From NCBI RefSeq assembly GCF_027853915.1, contig NZ_JAQGLA010000050.1:1-51006 (forward strand): a stretch of DNA of 51,006 nt, written 5' to 3'. This DNA is from Saccharopolyspora oryzae (GTDB taxonomy: Bacteria; Actinomycetota; Actinomycetes; Mycobacteriales; Pseudonocardiaceae). Shown here one piece after another: positions 32,240-41,433 of the stretch. The notes under the pieces are model-generated. The model had not been told where the DNA came from and made no database searches. It saw only the letters and a list, made by a program, of their open reading frames with translations. A program made the position numbers and the translations under genes. How positions within the stretch are numbered: position 1 is the stretch's first letter; every line of letters starts with the position of its first letter.

Positions 32240-35200
32240 TTGGAGCACCCGAGCAGCTCTGTGCAACTCGAGCCACCCGCCGAGACCAGGCCGGCCGCCG
32301 CGCCGACCGAGTCCCGGTTCGGGCGGTGGTTGGCGCACCTGCTCGCGCTCTGCGTCGGCGTCGTCGGCCTGGTCTGCGCGTTATCGCTGCCGTTCGCCCC
32401 GGTGTGGGTGGACCGCACCGAAGTGCACTGGCCCGGCCCGGAAGCCGAGACCACGACGGCGCTCTTCGCGCCGTACCGACCGGCGTCGTTCGAGGCGTCC
32501 GTGCCGTGCTCGACGATGCGCAACGCCCTCGACCGGCCGGGGCGGACCACCGTCCTCACCACACTGCCGCCGGGCAGCGACCGCGAAGGCCTGGTGCTGA
32601 CCGCTGAGGACGGCAAGCCGAAGCTGCTGCTCGACCAGAAGCAGGTCGAGCTGCCGCCGAACGCCTGCCGGTTGGAGATCAGCGCCGACGCGCAGCGCTC
32701 GCTGGTGACCGTCGACGGCAGGCAGCCGATCGCGCTGCCCGGCCTCGCGGCGCCGGAGGTCTTCACCTTCGCCACCGACCTCGATCCCGGGCAGCTGACC
32801 GGGGTTTCGGTCACCGCCCGCACCTTCTCGTGGTTCGACACCTCGCCCACCGAGCTCAAGAGCGCGCTGATCACCGGCGCGCTGGTGCTCTCGCTCGTCT
32901 CGCTGCTCCTGCTCCTCGTGCACGCGCCACCGGTGTTCCGTTCCGTGCGAGTGGCGCTCACGCCGCTGCCGGTGGACGTCGGCGTCGCGGCCGTGCTGGC
33001 GTGCTGGCTCGTCATCGGCCCGCTGACCGACGACGACGGCTTCGCGATGATGACCGTCCGCAACTACGGCGACGCCGGGGACATCGGCAACTACTACCGC
33101 TGGTTCAACGCGTCGGAAACACCGTTCACCCTGGTCCAGCACCTGATGCGGTGGTGGTCGGCGGACGACCTGTCCCCGGTCTGGCTCCGGGTGCCCAGCG
33201 CGGTGGCCGGACTGCTGACCTGGTTCGCGGTCAGCCGCGGGATCGTCGCGCCGGTGTGCCGCGGCGCCCGGCGGTTCCCGCTGCACCTGGTCGCGGCGGT
33301 GTTCTTCCTGGCCTGCTGGCTGCCGTTCGGCCTGGGCATCCGCCCCGAAGCGTTCCTCGCGCTGGGCACGTCCGCGCTGGTCGCGGCGCTGCTGAAGCTG
33401 GACCGGACGCGGTCCCCGCAGCTGTGGCTCGGGATCGCGGCCCTGATCGCCGGGCTGACCGCGGCCGTCACGCCGACCGGCATCAGCGCGCTGCTGATCG
33501 TGCTGGTGTTCGCGCCGCGCATCTGGCGGGTGCTGGTCCAGCCCGGCGTCCTGCCGCGCTGGATCCTGGCGCCGACCCGCGCGGCGCTGGCCGCGTGCCT
33601 GGCGGCGACGGGTCTGGTGGCGATGTTCGCCGATTCGACGTGGCGCGGAGTCGTGGCGGCGACCGGGATCCACAACGAGTTCGGGCCGAGCCTGGGCTGG
33701 TACCAGGAGATCAACCGGTACTCGGCGCTGCTGGGCACCTGGATCTGGGGCACCTCGGCGAAGCGGATGGCGGTGTTCCTGGTGATCACCGCCGCGCTGC
33801 TGGCCGGGGCGTGCGCGATGCGGCAGGTCCACCGGTGGACGAGGGTCGGCGATCTGCCGGTGCTGCTCGGTTCGGTCGTCGCGGTGCTGGCCGCGCTGTG
33901 GTTGACGCCGTCGAAGTGGACCCACCACTTCGGATCGCTGGCCGGGGTCGGTGCGGCGCTGCTCGCGGTGGTCGCGGTCGTGCTGGTGCGGGTCGGCAAG
34001 CTCCAGCACGCCAAGCGGGAGTCGCTGCTGCTCGGCGTGTTCGGCGCTCTCGCGGCGGCGGTGGCCGCGGCGCTGTCGTTCATGGGCCCCAACATCTGGC
34101 CGATGCAGTCCGATTTCGCCATGCCCTGGTCGGATTCCCCGGTGCGGCCGGACGTTCCGCTCGACAGCCCGGCGTTCTGGCTGGCCGGAGCCGTCCTCGT
34201 CGGACTGGTCGTGTTCAGCGTTGTGCGCCTCCGGGCCAAGGTGCGGGCCCGGCCGACGAACAGTCTCATGTGGACGCTCATGCCCGCTTCGCTGCTGAGC
34301 GGTGCGGCGTTGGCGTCGGTGCTGGTGCTGCTCGGCTCGTTCGCCGCGGCACCGCAGGTCATGGGCGACCGGTTCTCCGTGGCGCGGATGAACTGGCAGA
34401 GCCCCAACTGCGGGCTGGAGGACGAGGCCCAGGCCCTGCCCATCGCCGAGCAGATGTGGCCGCTGGTCGGGGAAGCCGAGCTGGACGGGTTCAGCGCGGG
34501 CGGTGCCCCGCCGCAGGAAGCGGATGTGCGCAACGCGGGATCGGGCCGGCCGCTGGAGGTGACACCGCCGGAAACCGAGCCCGAGCGCGGCCCGCGCGAC
34601 GAGGTGCAGGCGACGTCGGCCAGCGAGTACTCGTGGACGAGCCTGAACGGCGGACCGCAGAACACCGGTTCGCTGATCAGCCCGTGGTTCGGCATGCCGC
34701 AGCTGACCAGCAAGCAGGCCCTGTCGCTGTGGATCGCCGGACGTCCCGAGCAGGGCAACTCGCTGAAGCTGGAGTTCGCCGCGGCGGACCGATCGCTGGG
34801 GGTCCGCGAGCTGCGCGACCCGCCGCCGACCGACCTGCCGTTCAACGACCCGCGCCACGGGAGGCCGCTCGACTGGCGGAACTTCCGCGACTGGCGGATG
34901 CACAACATCGACGGCCGCGACATCCCGCGCGGCGCGGACCGCGTCCGGATCCTCGCCGAGGACCGCACGACCGACGAGCAGGGCTGGCTGTCGGTGAGCG
35001 GCCCGGTGGTGCGCGACGTCGTGCCGCTGCGCCAGGCGCTCGACGTGCAGAAGCCCGCGCTGATCGACTGGACGATGAGCTTCGTGTTCCCCTGCCGCAG
35101 CGACTACCCGCAGGTGGCGGGCGGTGTCGCGAGCAGTCCGCGGCTGATGGTGACGCCGCCGTCGGGCGACTGGGGCATGGCCGTCGACCCGGACTGGGGC

Positions 35201-35398
35201 GGGGTCTTCGCCGGCGCGACGATGCTGTCCCGCCGCATCGAGATCCCCACCCGCCTCCGCGACGCCCCCGGCACGGCCTGGGGCCGCCTCTTCGCGGTCC
35301 ACTACGGCACCCAACGGGACGACTACACGACGACCCGCACCCGAGAAGTCATCGGCGGGGCCGACGGCGACCACCCGTACCCCTTCAAACCCCACTGA
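32240..35398 (+). CDS. Arabinosyltransferase Emb, copy 2
   Basis: 1052-residue GT-C arabinosyltransferase. Seen: the first span at about 35-60, a periplasmic domain, catalytic Asp264-266 in LTDDDGFAMM, NYYRWFNASETPFTLVQHLM, LPFGLGIRPEA, TPSKWTHHFG, and a C-terminal domain with DWTMSFVFPCRSDYPQ. The start is TTG 32240 with AGGAGGA directly upstream; the longer frame lacks a ribosome site. NASETPFTLVQHL instead of VPEAPFGWFYEL distinguishes copies 2 and 3 from copy 1, so they form their own sub-pair, more like EmbA/EmbB partners. It probably works as a dimer with another Emb. Confidence 0.93.
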   Translation: MEHPSSSVQLEPPAETRPAAAPTESRFGRWLAHLLALCVGVVGLVCALSLPFAPVWVDRTEVHWPGPEAETTTALFAPYRPASFEASVPCSTMRNALDRPGRTTVLTTLPPGSDREGLVLTAEDGKPKLLLDQKQVELPPNACRLEISADAQRSLVTVDGRQPIALPGLAAPEVFTFATDLDPGQLTGVSVTARTFSWFDTSPTELKSALITGALVLSLVSLLLLLVHAPPVFRSVRVALTPLPVDVGVAAVLACWLVIGPLTDDDGFAMMTVRNYGDAGDIGNYYRWFNASETPFTLVQHLMRWWSADDLSPVWLRVPSAVAGLLTWFAVSRGIVAPVCRGARRFPLHLVAAVFFLACWLPFGLGIRPEAFLALGTSALVAALLKLDRTRSPQLWLGIAALIAGLTAAVTPTGISALLIVLVFAPRIWRVLVQPGVLPRWILAPTRAALAACLAATGLVAMFADSTWRGVVAATGIHNEFGPSLGWYQEINRYSALLGTWIWGTSAKRMAVFLVITAALLAGACAMRQVHRWTRVGDLPVLLGSVVAVLAALWLTPSKWTHHFGSLAGVGAALLAVVAVVLVRVGKLQHAKRESLLLGVFGALAAAVAAALSFMGPNIWPMQSDFAMPWSDSPVRPDVPLDSPAFWLAGAVLVGLVVFSVVRLRAKVRARPTNSLMWTLMPASLLSGAALASVLVLLGSFAAAPQVMGDRFSVARMNWQSPNCGLEDEAQALPIAEQMWPLVGEAELDGFSAGGAPPQEADVRNAGSGRPLEVTPPETEPERGPRDEVQATSASEYSWTSLNGGPQNTGSLISPWFGMPQLTSKQALSLWIAGRPEQGNSLKLEFAAADRSLGVRELRDPPPTDLPFNDPRHGRPLDWRNFRDWRMHNIDGRDIPRGADRVRILAEDRTTDEQGWLSVSGPVVRDVVPLRQALDVQKPALIDWTMSFVFPCRSDYPQVAGGVASSPRLMVTPPSGDWGMAVDPDWGGVFAGATMLSRRIEIPTRLRDAPGTAWGRLFAVHYGTQRDDYTTTRTREVIGGADGDHPYPFKPH

Positions 35399-35442
35399 CC
35401 CCACACCCGGTCACGACGACCACCCGCAAGTGGCCCGGGTGG

Positions 35443-35507
35443 GACCGCAGTTTCAATTGAAACTGTGGTCCGTCGTGCCTGGGATGTGCAGTTTCAATTG
35501 AAACTGC
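35443..35507. repeat. Palindromic repeat pair, locus D
   Basis: Copy 1 (35443-35470) has arms GACCGCAGTTTC/GAAACTGTGGTC around AATT; copy 2 (35488-35507) is GCAGTTTCAATTGAAACTGC. Spacing is 41 bp, as in locus C, with a related spacer. Lies between emb copies 2 and 3. Confidence 0.92.
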
Positions 35508-35612
35508 GGATCTCGGAACCACCGGGTGACCCCCATTCAGGTGCTGCGGGATCGGGTGAACTGGCTGAAACTAGTTCGCATTGCGCATCCAGCCAGTTGA
35601 CCGGGGGACATC

Positions 35613-38600
35613 GTGGCGGACCAGGGCGGCCTGAAAGCAGAGCTCGATCCCCCGCTGCCCGCACCGGCCCCGCGAAAACGTCGCCCGTCCGGGGGATTCG
35701 GACTGCTCATCGGGGTGATGGGCGTGCTGGTGGCGCTCGCCGTGCCGTTAGCACCGGTGATCACCCAGCAGGTCGCGGTGACCTGGCCGAAAGCCGGGCA
35801 GCTGCCGGAGAGCACGCTGGCGTTCGTGGTGCCGTACCACCCGGCCGAGGTCCACGTCCAGGTCCCGTGCCCGGTGGTCCGCGCTGGTCAGCAGCGCGAC
35901 ACCCCGACGACGCTGGTCGCCAGCCGACCGCCAGGTCAACCCACCGAGGGTTTCGCGGTCACCACCGCCGCCGACCACGTGATCGTCCTGGTCGGCGGCC
36001 GCGAAGCGCTCCGCGCGCCGATCTCGGCCGCCTGCGACGTCGCCATCGACGCCGACACCTCGGGCAGCCGGGCACGGATCGGCGACCGGACGGTCGATCT
36101 CCCCGGCGTCCTGGTCCGGGACGTCGTCGCGTTCGCCACCGACCTCGCGCCCGACCAAGCGGCCGGCCTCCAGGTCCGGCTGACCACCGCGAACTGGTTC
36201 GAGAACTCCCCCACCGCGCTCAAAAAACTCCTGATCGCAGCCCAAATCGCCCTCGTCCTCCTGGCTTTCACCGCCCTCCTCGCCCACGACCGGTCCCGCC
36301 GCCGTTCCGCAAATTCCATTGAAATCGGACCTCCAATTTCCATTGAATTTGCGGAACCCCGCACCCGGGAGCCTCGGAGGGGATCCAGGATTCCGGGGTA
36401 CCTCGTCGATCTCGGGGTGATCGCGGTCCTCGGCGGCTGGTGGGTGCTGGGACCGACCACACCGGACGACTCGTTCGCCGCGATGACCGTGCGGAACGGC
36501 CTGCTGACCGGCGACATCGGCAACTACTACCGCTGGGAGAACGCCTCCGAAGCCCCGTTCACGCTGGTCCAGCACCTGCTCGAACCCGTCGCCGCGTGGA
36601 ACGCCAACCCGCTGGCGATGCGCATCCCGAGCGTGATCGCGGCGCTGCTGACCTGGTTCCTGCTCAGCCGCGGCATCCTCGGCGCAGCCCTCCCGCAACA
36701 CGCCCGCCGCAGCCCGGTCCGGCTGCTGGCGGCGGTGAGCTTCCTGGCCTGGTGGCTGCCGTTCGGCCTGGGCGTCCGCCCGGAACCCTTCGAGGCGCTG
36801 GGCCTGGCCGCAGTGCTGGCCTGCGTCCTCCAAGCAGTGCGGCGAGACCGGGTCGCCCCGCTCGGACTCGCCGCGCTGGCCGCCGGGCTCTCGGTCGCGG
36901 TGAACCCGATGGGCATCACCGCGCTCGTCCCCTTCGCGGTGCTCGCCCCGCAGCTGAAACGCCTGCTCAGCGCACAGATCGCGGCCCTGCTCTGCGGTAT
37001 CGCCGCCGTCGGCGTGGTGGCGATGTTCGCCGACCAGTCGCTGTTCGGCGTCCGCAAGGCCACCGAGCTGCACTCCTACTACGGCCCGGACGTGCCCTGG
37101 TTCGAGGAGATCCTGCGCTACCAGTACCTGCTGGGCTTCGACCTGCAAGGCGACATCGCCCGACGCGCACCGATCCTGCTGACCGCCGTCGTCGCGGTCT
37201 TCAGCGGACTGCTGCTGGTGCGCGGCGCGCGCCGCCTGCCCGGCATGGCGCTGGCGCACGCGCTGCCGCTGTGCCTGCTGCTGAGCATCACCCTGATGAT
37301 CGCGACACCCTCCAAATGGACGCATTACTTCGGCGCGCTTGCCGCAGTCGGAGCCGCTACCCTGACCGCAGGTGCGGTCCTGATCACATCCGCCGCCCGG
37401 CACTTCGCCCGCGACCGGGTGGTGCTGGTGGCGGGTGCGTTGTGCTCCGCCCTCGCCGCGCTCGCCGCGGCGCTGACGTTCGCTGGAAAGAACAACTGGT
37501 TCTTGCACTCCCAGTACGGAGTGCCATGGGGAGAGCAGCCGGTGCGGCCGCTGGACAGTCCCGCGTCGTGGCTGTTCGCGGTGGTCGTGCTGCTGGCGGT
37601 GTCCGTCCTACTCGGACGCACCAACGCGGAACGGCCCAGGCGGCTGCTCATTCGAATTCCCGCGCTGCTAGGCGTGGGCGCGGTGGGGGTGACGGTGGCG
37701 GTCGTGCTCGGTTCGTTCGTCGTCGCGCCCATCCGGCAGACCGGCGCCTACTCCATCGGCGGTCAGGGCCTGGCCGCGCTGACCGGCGGCAGCTGCGGCA
37801 TCGCGGACCACGTGGTCGCGACCCCGGACGTCCCGGGCGGCGCGCTGGTCCCGCAGGGTCCCGCCGAGACCAGCGGCTTCACCGCCGGAACCGGGTACGC
37901 GCAGGAGTTCGCCCCGCCCGGTGGAGTCCGCGATCTCTGGGGCAGCCTCGACGGCGGGCAGATCTCCACCGGCGAGCTCACCACCGGCTGGTTCGAGCTG
38001 CCCGAACTCGAGCCGGACCAGGAGCTCGCGGTCGCGATCGCCGGGCGAAGCGGCGACGGCAACCGGGTGGTGCTGGAGTTCGGCTCCCCCCGCGGCGTCC
38101 TCGGCGAGCGCGTCCTGGACGACACCTGGCTCGACGCGGACGAGCGCCCGGCCTACCCGACCGACCACGTGGTGGAGGACCGCCCGCAGGACCACCCCGC
38201 GTGGCGCGACCTGCCCGTTCCCGCCCGGGAGATCCCGGCCGGAGCGACCGCGGTGCGGATCCGGGCCGTGGACGGCACCACCGATCCGAGCGGCTGGCTC
38301 GCGGTCGCCGGGCCGCGCGTGCGGGACGTCGTGCCGCTGCCGGAGTACCTGCGGGGGAAGGCCCCGATCCTGGTGGACTGGTCGATGACCTGGAACGCGC
38401 CGTGCCTGCAGGACATGCCGCGGATGGCCGGTGGGCTCGTCGAACCGCCCGCGTACCTGGTCACGCCGCCCAGCGGCACGGGCTTCGGCGGCACCGCCGC
38501 GTACACCCGCAGCATCGGCGGATCCTTCGCCGGCGTGGGCGAAGTCGGTAACCGGAAAGAAGTGCCGACCCGACTACTCGGTGTCGAGAAAACCCCTGAG

Positions 38601-38705
38601 TACGCCGAATGGGGACACCTGATCGAGGTGGATTACCCGATGCCAGGCAACGAATACGACGTCCGGGGCGTTCCTGTTCCACGGTGGGGTTGGCGAGGGG
38701 AGTGA
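35613..38705 (+). CDS. Arabinosyltransferase Emb, copy 3, with an in-frame palindromic insert
   Basis: 1030-residue GT-C arabinosyltransferase, tandem to copy 2. It has the catalytic Asp285-Asp286 in TTPDDSFAAMT (Ser where the other copies have Gly), NYYRWENASEAPFTLVQHLL, LPFGLGVRPEP, TPSKWTHYFG and a C-terminal DWSMTWNAPCLQDMP. Residues about 231-249 (SIEIGPPISIEFAEP in part) are encoded by repeat locus E and have no counterpart in copy 2; they fall in the loop between the second span and the catalytic region. GTG 35613 has GGGGGA upstream. The downstream GT2 gene starts 3 nt after its stop. Confidence 0.93.
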   Translation: MADQGGLKAELDPPLPAPAPRKRRPSGGFGLLIGVMGVLVALAVPLAPVITQQVAVTWPKAGQLPESTLAFVVPYHPAEVHVQVPCPVVRAGQQRDTPTTLVASRPPGQPTEGFAVTTAADHVIVLVGGREALRAPISAACDVAIDADTSGSRARIGDRTVDLPGVLVRDVVAFATDLAPDQAAGLQVRLTTANWFENSPTALKKLLIAAQIALVLLAFTALLAHDRSRRRSANSIEIGPPISIEFAEPRTREPRRGSRIPGYLVDLGVIAVLGGWWVLGPTTPDDSFAAMTVRNGLLTGDIGNYYRWENASEAPFTLVQHLLEPVAAWNANPLAMRIPSVIAALLTWFLLSRGILGAALPQHARRSPVRLLAAVSFLAWWLPFGLGVRPEPFEALGLAAVLACVLQAVRRDRVAPLGLAALAAGLSVAVNPMGITALVPFAVLAPQLKRLLSAQIAALLCGIAAVGVVAMFADQSLFGVRKATELHSYYGPDVPWFEEILRYQYLLGFDLQGDIARRAPILLTAVVAVFSGLLLVRGARRLPGMALAHALPLCLLLSITLMIATPSKWTHYFGALAAVGAATLTAGAVLITSAARHFARDRVVLVAGALCSALAALAAALTFAGKNNWFLHSQYGVPWGEQPVRPLDSPASWLFAVVVLLAVSVLLGRTNAERPRRLLIRIPALLGVGAVGVTVAVVLGSFVVAPIRQTGAYSIGGQGLAALTGGSCGIADHVVATPDVPGGALVPQGPAETSGFTAGTGYAQEFAPPGGVRDLWGSLDGGQISTGELTTGWFELPELEPDQELAVAIAGRSGDGNRVVLEFGSPRGVLGERVLDDTWLDADERPAYPTDHVVEDRPQDHPAWRDLPVPAREIPAGATAVRIRAVDGTTDPSGWLAVAGPRVRDVVPLPEYLRGKAPILVDWSMTWNAPCLQDMPRMAGGLVEPPAYLVTPPSGTGFGGTAAYTRSIGGSFAGVGEVGNRKEVPTRLLGVEKTPEYAEWGHLIEVDYPMPGNEYDVRGVPVPRWGWRGE
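36304..36357. repeat. Palindromic repeat locus E, inside emb copy 3
   Basis: Outer arms GTTCCGCAAATTC (36304-36316) and GAATTTGCGGAAC (36345-36357) are perfect. Inside lie AATTCCATTGAAAT (36312-36325) and ATTTCCATTGAATT (36336-36349), centred 24 bp apart as in loci B and F. It is read through in frame. Confidence 0.88.
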
Positions 38706-38707
38706 CC

Positions 38708-39724
38708 ATGGCCGACACGATGCGCCAGCAGGTCCGAATTCCGGTGCCGCAGCAGGAACCGCGCAGCAGCGGCGACCCGGGCGGTCCTGCGCTGGTCTCC
38801 TACGTGCTGCCGGTGTTCAACGAGGTAGACGGCATCCGGCGCTTCCACGAGGAGCTCACCGCGGCCACGGCCACCCGGCCCGAGTTCGACTACGAGTTCA
38901 TCTACGTCAACGACGGATCCAGCGACGGCTCGCTGGAAGCCCTGCAGGACATCGCCAAGAACGATCCGCGGGCGCGGGTGGTGGACTTCGCGCGCAACTA
39001 CGGCCACCAGATCGCCATCACCGCCGGGCTCGACCACGCCGCAGGCGACGCGGTGATCGTGATGGACACCGACCTGCAGGACCCGCCGCGGGTCAGCCTG
39101 GAGCTGATCGACGCCTGGCAGGACGGCGCGGAGATCGTGTCCGCGCGCCGCCGCACCCGCCAGGACACGCCGTTCAAGCGCGCCACCGCCGCCGGCTACT
39201 ACCGGGTGCTGCGGCGCTGCGCGGAGGTCGACATCCCGGTGGACACCGGCGACTTCCGGCTGCTCAACCGGCGCGCCGCCGAGGAGCTGCGCGGTTTCCG
39301 GGAACGCAGCCGGTTCATCCGCGGCATGGTCGCCTCGATGGGGTTCCAGCAGCACGAGGTGCTGTTCGACCGGGACGAGCGGCTCGCGGGCGAGACCAAG
39401 TACCCGATGCGCAAGATGCTGCGGCTGGCCGCCGACGGCGTCACCGGGTTCTCCACCGTCCCGCTCAAGATGATCACCCGGATGGGGTTCATCACCTTGG
39501 GTCTGGCGCTGCTCGGCATCATCTACGCGGTGACGCTACGGCTGTTCTTCCCCGCGGTGACGGTCTCCGGGTGGACCATGCTGATGGTCGCCATGCTGTT
39601 CCTCGGCGGGCTGCAGATGCTCTCGCTCGGGGTGATCGGCAGCTACGTCGGCCGCATCTACAGCGAGGTGCAGCAACGCCCGCTCTACATCGTGCGGGAT
39701 GTGATCCGGCATGACGCGGACTGA
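38708..39724 (+). CDS. Polyprenyl-phosphate glycosyltransferase (GT2, GtrB/DPM1-like)
   Basis: 338-residue enzyme with a cytosolic GT2 domain and two C-terminal membrane spans (about 265-290 and 300-320). Seen: SYVLPVFNEVDGI, FIYVNDGSSDGS, RNYGHQIAITAGLDHA, the metal motif VMDTDLQDPP, and DTGDFRLLNRRA. Such enzymes load a sugar from a nucleotide donor onto undecaprenyl- or decaprenyl-phosphate. The ATG at 38708 has GGGGAG upstream. It overlaps the next gene (GtrA) by 14 bp, the classic GtrB-GtrA pairing for sugar attachment outside the membrane. Confidence 0.92.
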   Translation: MADTMRQQVRIPVPQQEPRSSGDPGGPALVSYVLPVFNEVDGIRRFHEELTAATATRPEFDYEFIYVNDGSSDGSLEALQDIAKNDPRARVVDFARNYGHQIAITAGLDHAAGDAVIVMDTDLQDPPRVSLELIDAWQDGAEIVSARRRTRQDTPFKRATAAGYYRVLRRCAEVDIPVDTGDFRLLNRRAAEELRGFRERSRFIRGMVASMGFQQHEVLFDRDERLAGETKYPMRKMLRLAADGVTGFSTVPLKMITRMGFITLGLALLGIIYAVTLRLFFPAVTVSGWTMLMVAMLFLGGLQMLSLGVIGSYVGRIYSEVQQRPLYIVRDVIRHDAD

Positions 39725-40118
39725 GCAGCTGGCGCGGCGAGAGCCGCTGATCAGCCGGTCGCTGCTGCGCTACGCGATGATCGGCGCCAGCGGCGTGCTG
39801 CTGGACTACTTGCTGTTCCTGTTGCTGTACAACACCTTCGGCCTGCACGAGCAGGTCGCCAACGCGATCAGCACGACCGCCGGGATCACCAACAACTTCG
39901 TGCTCAACGCGCTGTTCAACTTCCGCAAGCGGGACCGGATCCTGGTGCGCTTCCTGCGGTTCTACGCCGTCGGCCTGGCCGGGATCGGCCTGACCTTCGT
40001 GCTGCTGCAGGTCTTCTCCGGCTGGCTCGGCATCGACCCGAACCTGGTCAAGGCCGCGTCCCTGCCGATCGTCCTGATCGTCCAGTACACCATCAACAAG
40101 AAGTGGAGCTTCGGATGA
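39711..40118 (+). CDS. GtrA-family flippase-like protein
   Basis: 135-residue, four-span protein: LLRYAMIGASGVLLDYLLFLLLY, a span with ISTTAGITNNFVLNALFNFRKR, AVGLAGIGLTFVLLQVF, and a last one ending YTINKKWSFG. It probably helps flip the lipid-linked sugar made by the overlapping GT2 gene. It differs from the GtrA at 26168-26608. Its stop overlaps the next ATG by 4 bp. Confidence 0.9.
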   Translation: MTRTEQLARREPLISRSLLRYAMIGASGVLLDYLLFLLLYNTFGLHEQVANAISTTAGITNNFVLNALFNFRKRDRILVRFLRFYAVGLAGIGLTFVLLQVFSGWLGIDPNLVKAASLPIVLIVQYTINKKWSFG

Positions 40119-41383
40119 GAGTCGGCATCGTCGGTGCTGGTGCGACCGGGTTGACCGCGGCCTACGACGCGGTCAAGGCCGGGCACGACGTGACGGTGCT
40201 GGAGGCCTCCGCCGAACTCGGCGGACTGGCCGCGTCGATCGAGGTCGGCGGCACCCCGCTGGAACGCTTCTACCACCACAGCTTCCGCACCGACCGGGCG
40301 ATGATCGGGCTGATCGAGGAGCTCGGGCTCGGCCACCTGCTGTGGTTCCACCGCCCCACCACCGGCGTGTACGCCGACGGTCAGCTGCACGACTTCGGCA
40401 CCCCGCAGGAGATGCTGCGGTTCCCGGGTTTCTCGCTGCTGGACAAGTTCCGCTTCGGCGCGTCAGCAGCGGCGCTGAAGGCGGTGCGCAACGGTCAGCG
40501 GTTCAACTCGGTGCGCGCGCTGGAGTGGATGCGCCGCTGGGCCGGTCGGCGGGTGACCGAGAGCATCTGGGAACCGCTGCTGGTGGGCAAGTTCGGCATC
40601 CACGCCGAGCAGATCTCGATGGCCTGGCTGTGGGCCAGGATCCACTACCGCACCTTCGAACTCGGTTACGTGCACGGCGGATTCGAGCAGGTCTACCGCG
40701 CGCTGCTGGACGCGGTGACCGAGCGCGGCGGCAAGGTCGAGTTCGGCAAACCGGTGGCCACCATCCGCCAGCCCGGCGCGACGGTCCTGGTCGGCACCGG
40801 CGACGGCAGCAGCTACGAGTTCGACCGGGTCATCGTCACGGTCCCGCAGCCGGTGTTCGCCGAAGCGGCCGGGATCGAGCACGACGACGTGCTGTGGCGC
40901 AACCAGTACCTGGGCGCGACGTGCTTCATCCTGGAGTGCGACCGCAGCGTGATCCCGCACTACTGGCTGAACGTCAACGACACGGCGTTCCCGTTCCTGG
41001 CCGTCGTGGAGCACACGAACATGGTCGATCCCAGCGAGTACGGCGGTCGCCACATCGTCTACGTCGGCAACTACGTGCCCCGCGACGACTGGCGCTTCAC
41101 CACCGACCCCGCCGAACTCCTGGAGCGCTACGTCCCCTGGCTGCGCAAGCTGAACCCGGACTTCGACCGCTCCTGGATCCAGAACTGGCACTTCTCCAAG
41201 GCGCCCTTCGCCCAACCGATCGTGACCCCCCGCTACCGCTCCCTGATCCCGGGCCACCGGACGAAGATGCCCGGCGTCACCCTGGCGACGATGTCCCAGA
41301 TCTACCCCCAGGACCGGGGCCAGTCCTACGCGATCGCCATGGCCCACGAAGTGACCGACCACCTCGGCCTCAGCAACCGGTGA
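40115..41383 (+). CDS. FAD-dependent oxidoreductase (amine-oxidase/UGM-like fold)
   Basis: 422-residue flavoprotein. The dinucleotide motif MRVGIVGAGATGLTAAYDAVKAGHDVTVLEAS is followed by LGGLAASIEVGGTPLERFYHH, GKFGIHAEQISMAWLWAR, GGFEQVYRALLDAV, VIVTVPQPVF and a second flavin motif near IYPQDRGQSYAIAMA. It resembles proteins found near polyprenyl-sugar transferases. The ATG at 40115 overlaps the gtrA stop, so GT2, GtrA and this protein are co-translated. It may modify or isomerise the sugar before or after attachment; this is not demonstrated. Confidence 0.85.
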   Translation: MRVGIVGAGATGLTAAYDAVKAGHDVTVLEASAELGGLAASIEVGGTPLERFYHHSFRTDRAMIGLIEELGLGHLLWFHRPTTGVYADGQLHDFGTPQEMLRFPGFSLLDKFRFGASAAALKAVRNGQRFNSVRALEWMRRWAGRRVTESIWEPLLVGKFGIHAEQISMAWLWARIHYRTFELGYVHGGFEQVYRALLDAVTERGGKVEFGKPVATIRQPGATVLVGTGDGSSYEFDRVIVTVPQPVFAEAAGIEHDDVLWRNQYLGATCFILECDRSVIPHYWLNVNDTAFPFLAVVEHTNMVDPSEYGGRHIVYVGNYVPRDDWRFTTDPAELLERYVPWLRKLNPDFDRSWIQNWHFSKAPFAQPIVTPRYRSLIPGHRTKMPGVTLATMSQIYPQDRGQSYAIAMAHEVTDHLGLSNR

Positions 41384-41398
41384 TGGTCCACTGTGGAT

Positions 41399-41428
41399 AG
41401 CGGCGCGCAGCGCTGGCTGCGCGCCGCT
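41399..41428. terminator. 13-bp hairpin between convergent genes
   Basis: AGCGGCGCGCAGC pairs perfectly with 41416-41428 across GCTG, 6 bp before the PhoD stop side. Confidence 0.8.
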
Positions 41429-41433
41429 TCCGG

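Noticed and set aside
32381..35404. 1007-codon minus-strand frame
   Set aside because: Shadow of emb copy 2, whose catalytic motif, spans and start site are clear.
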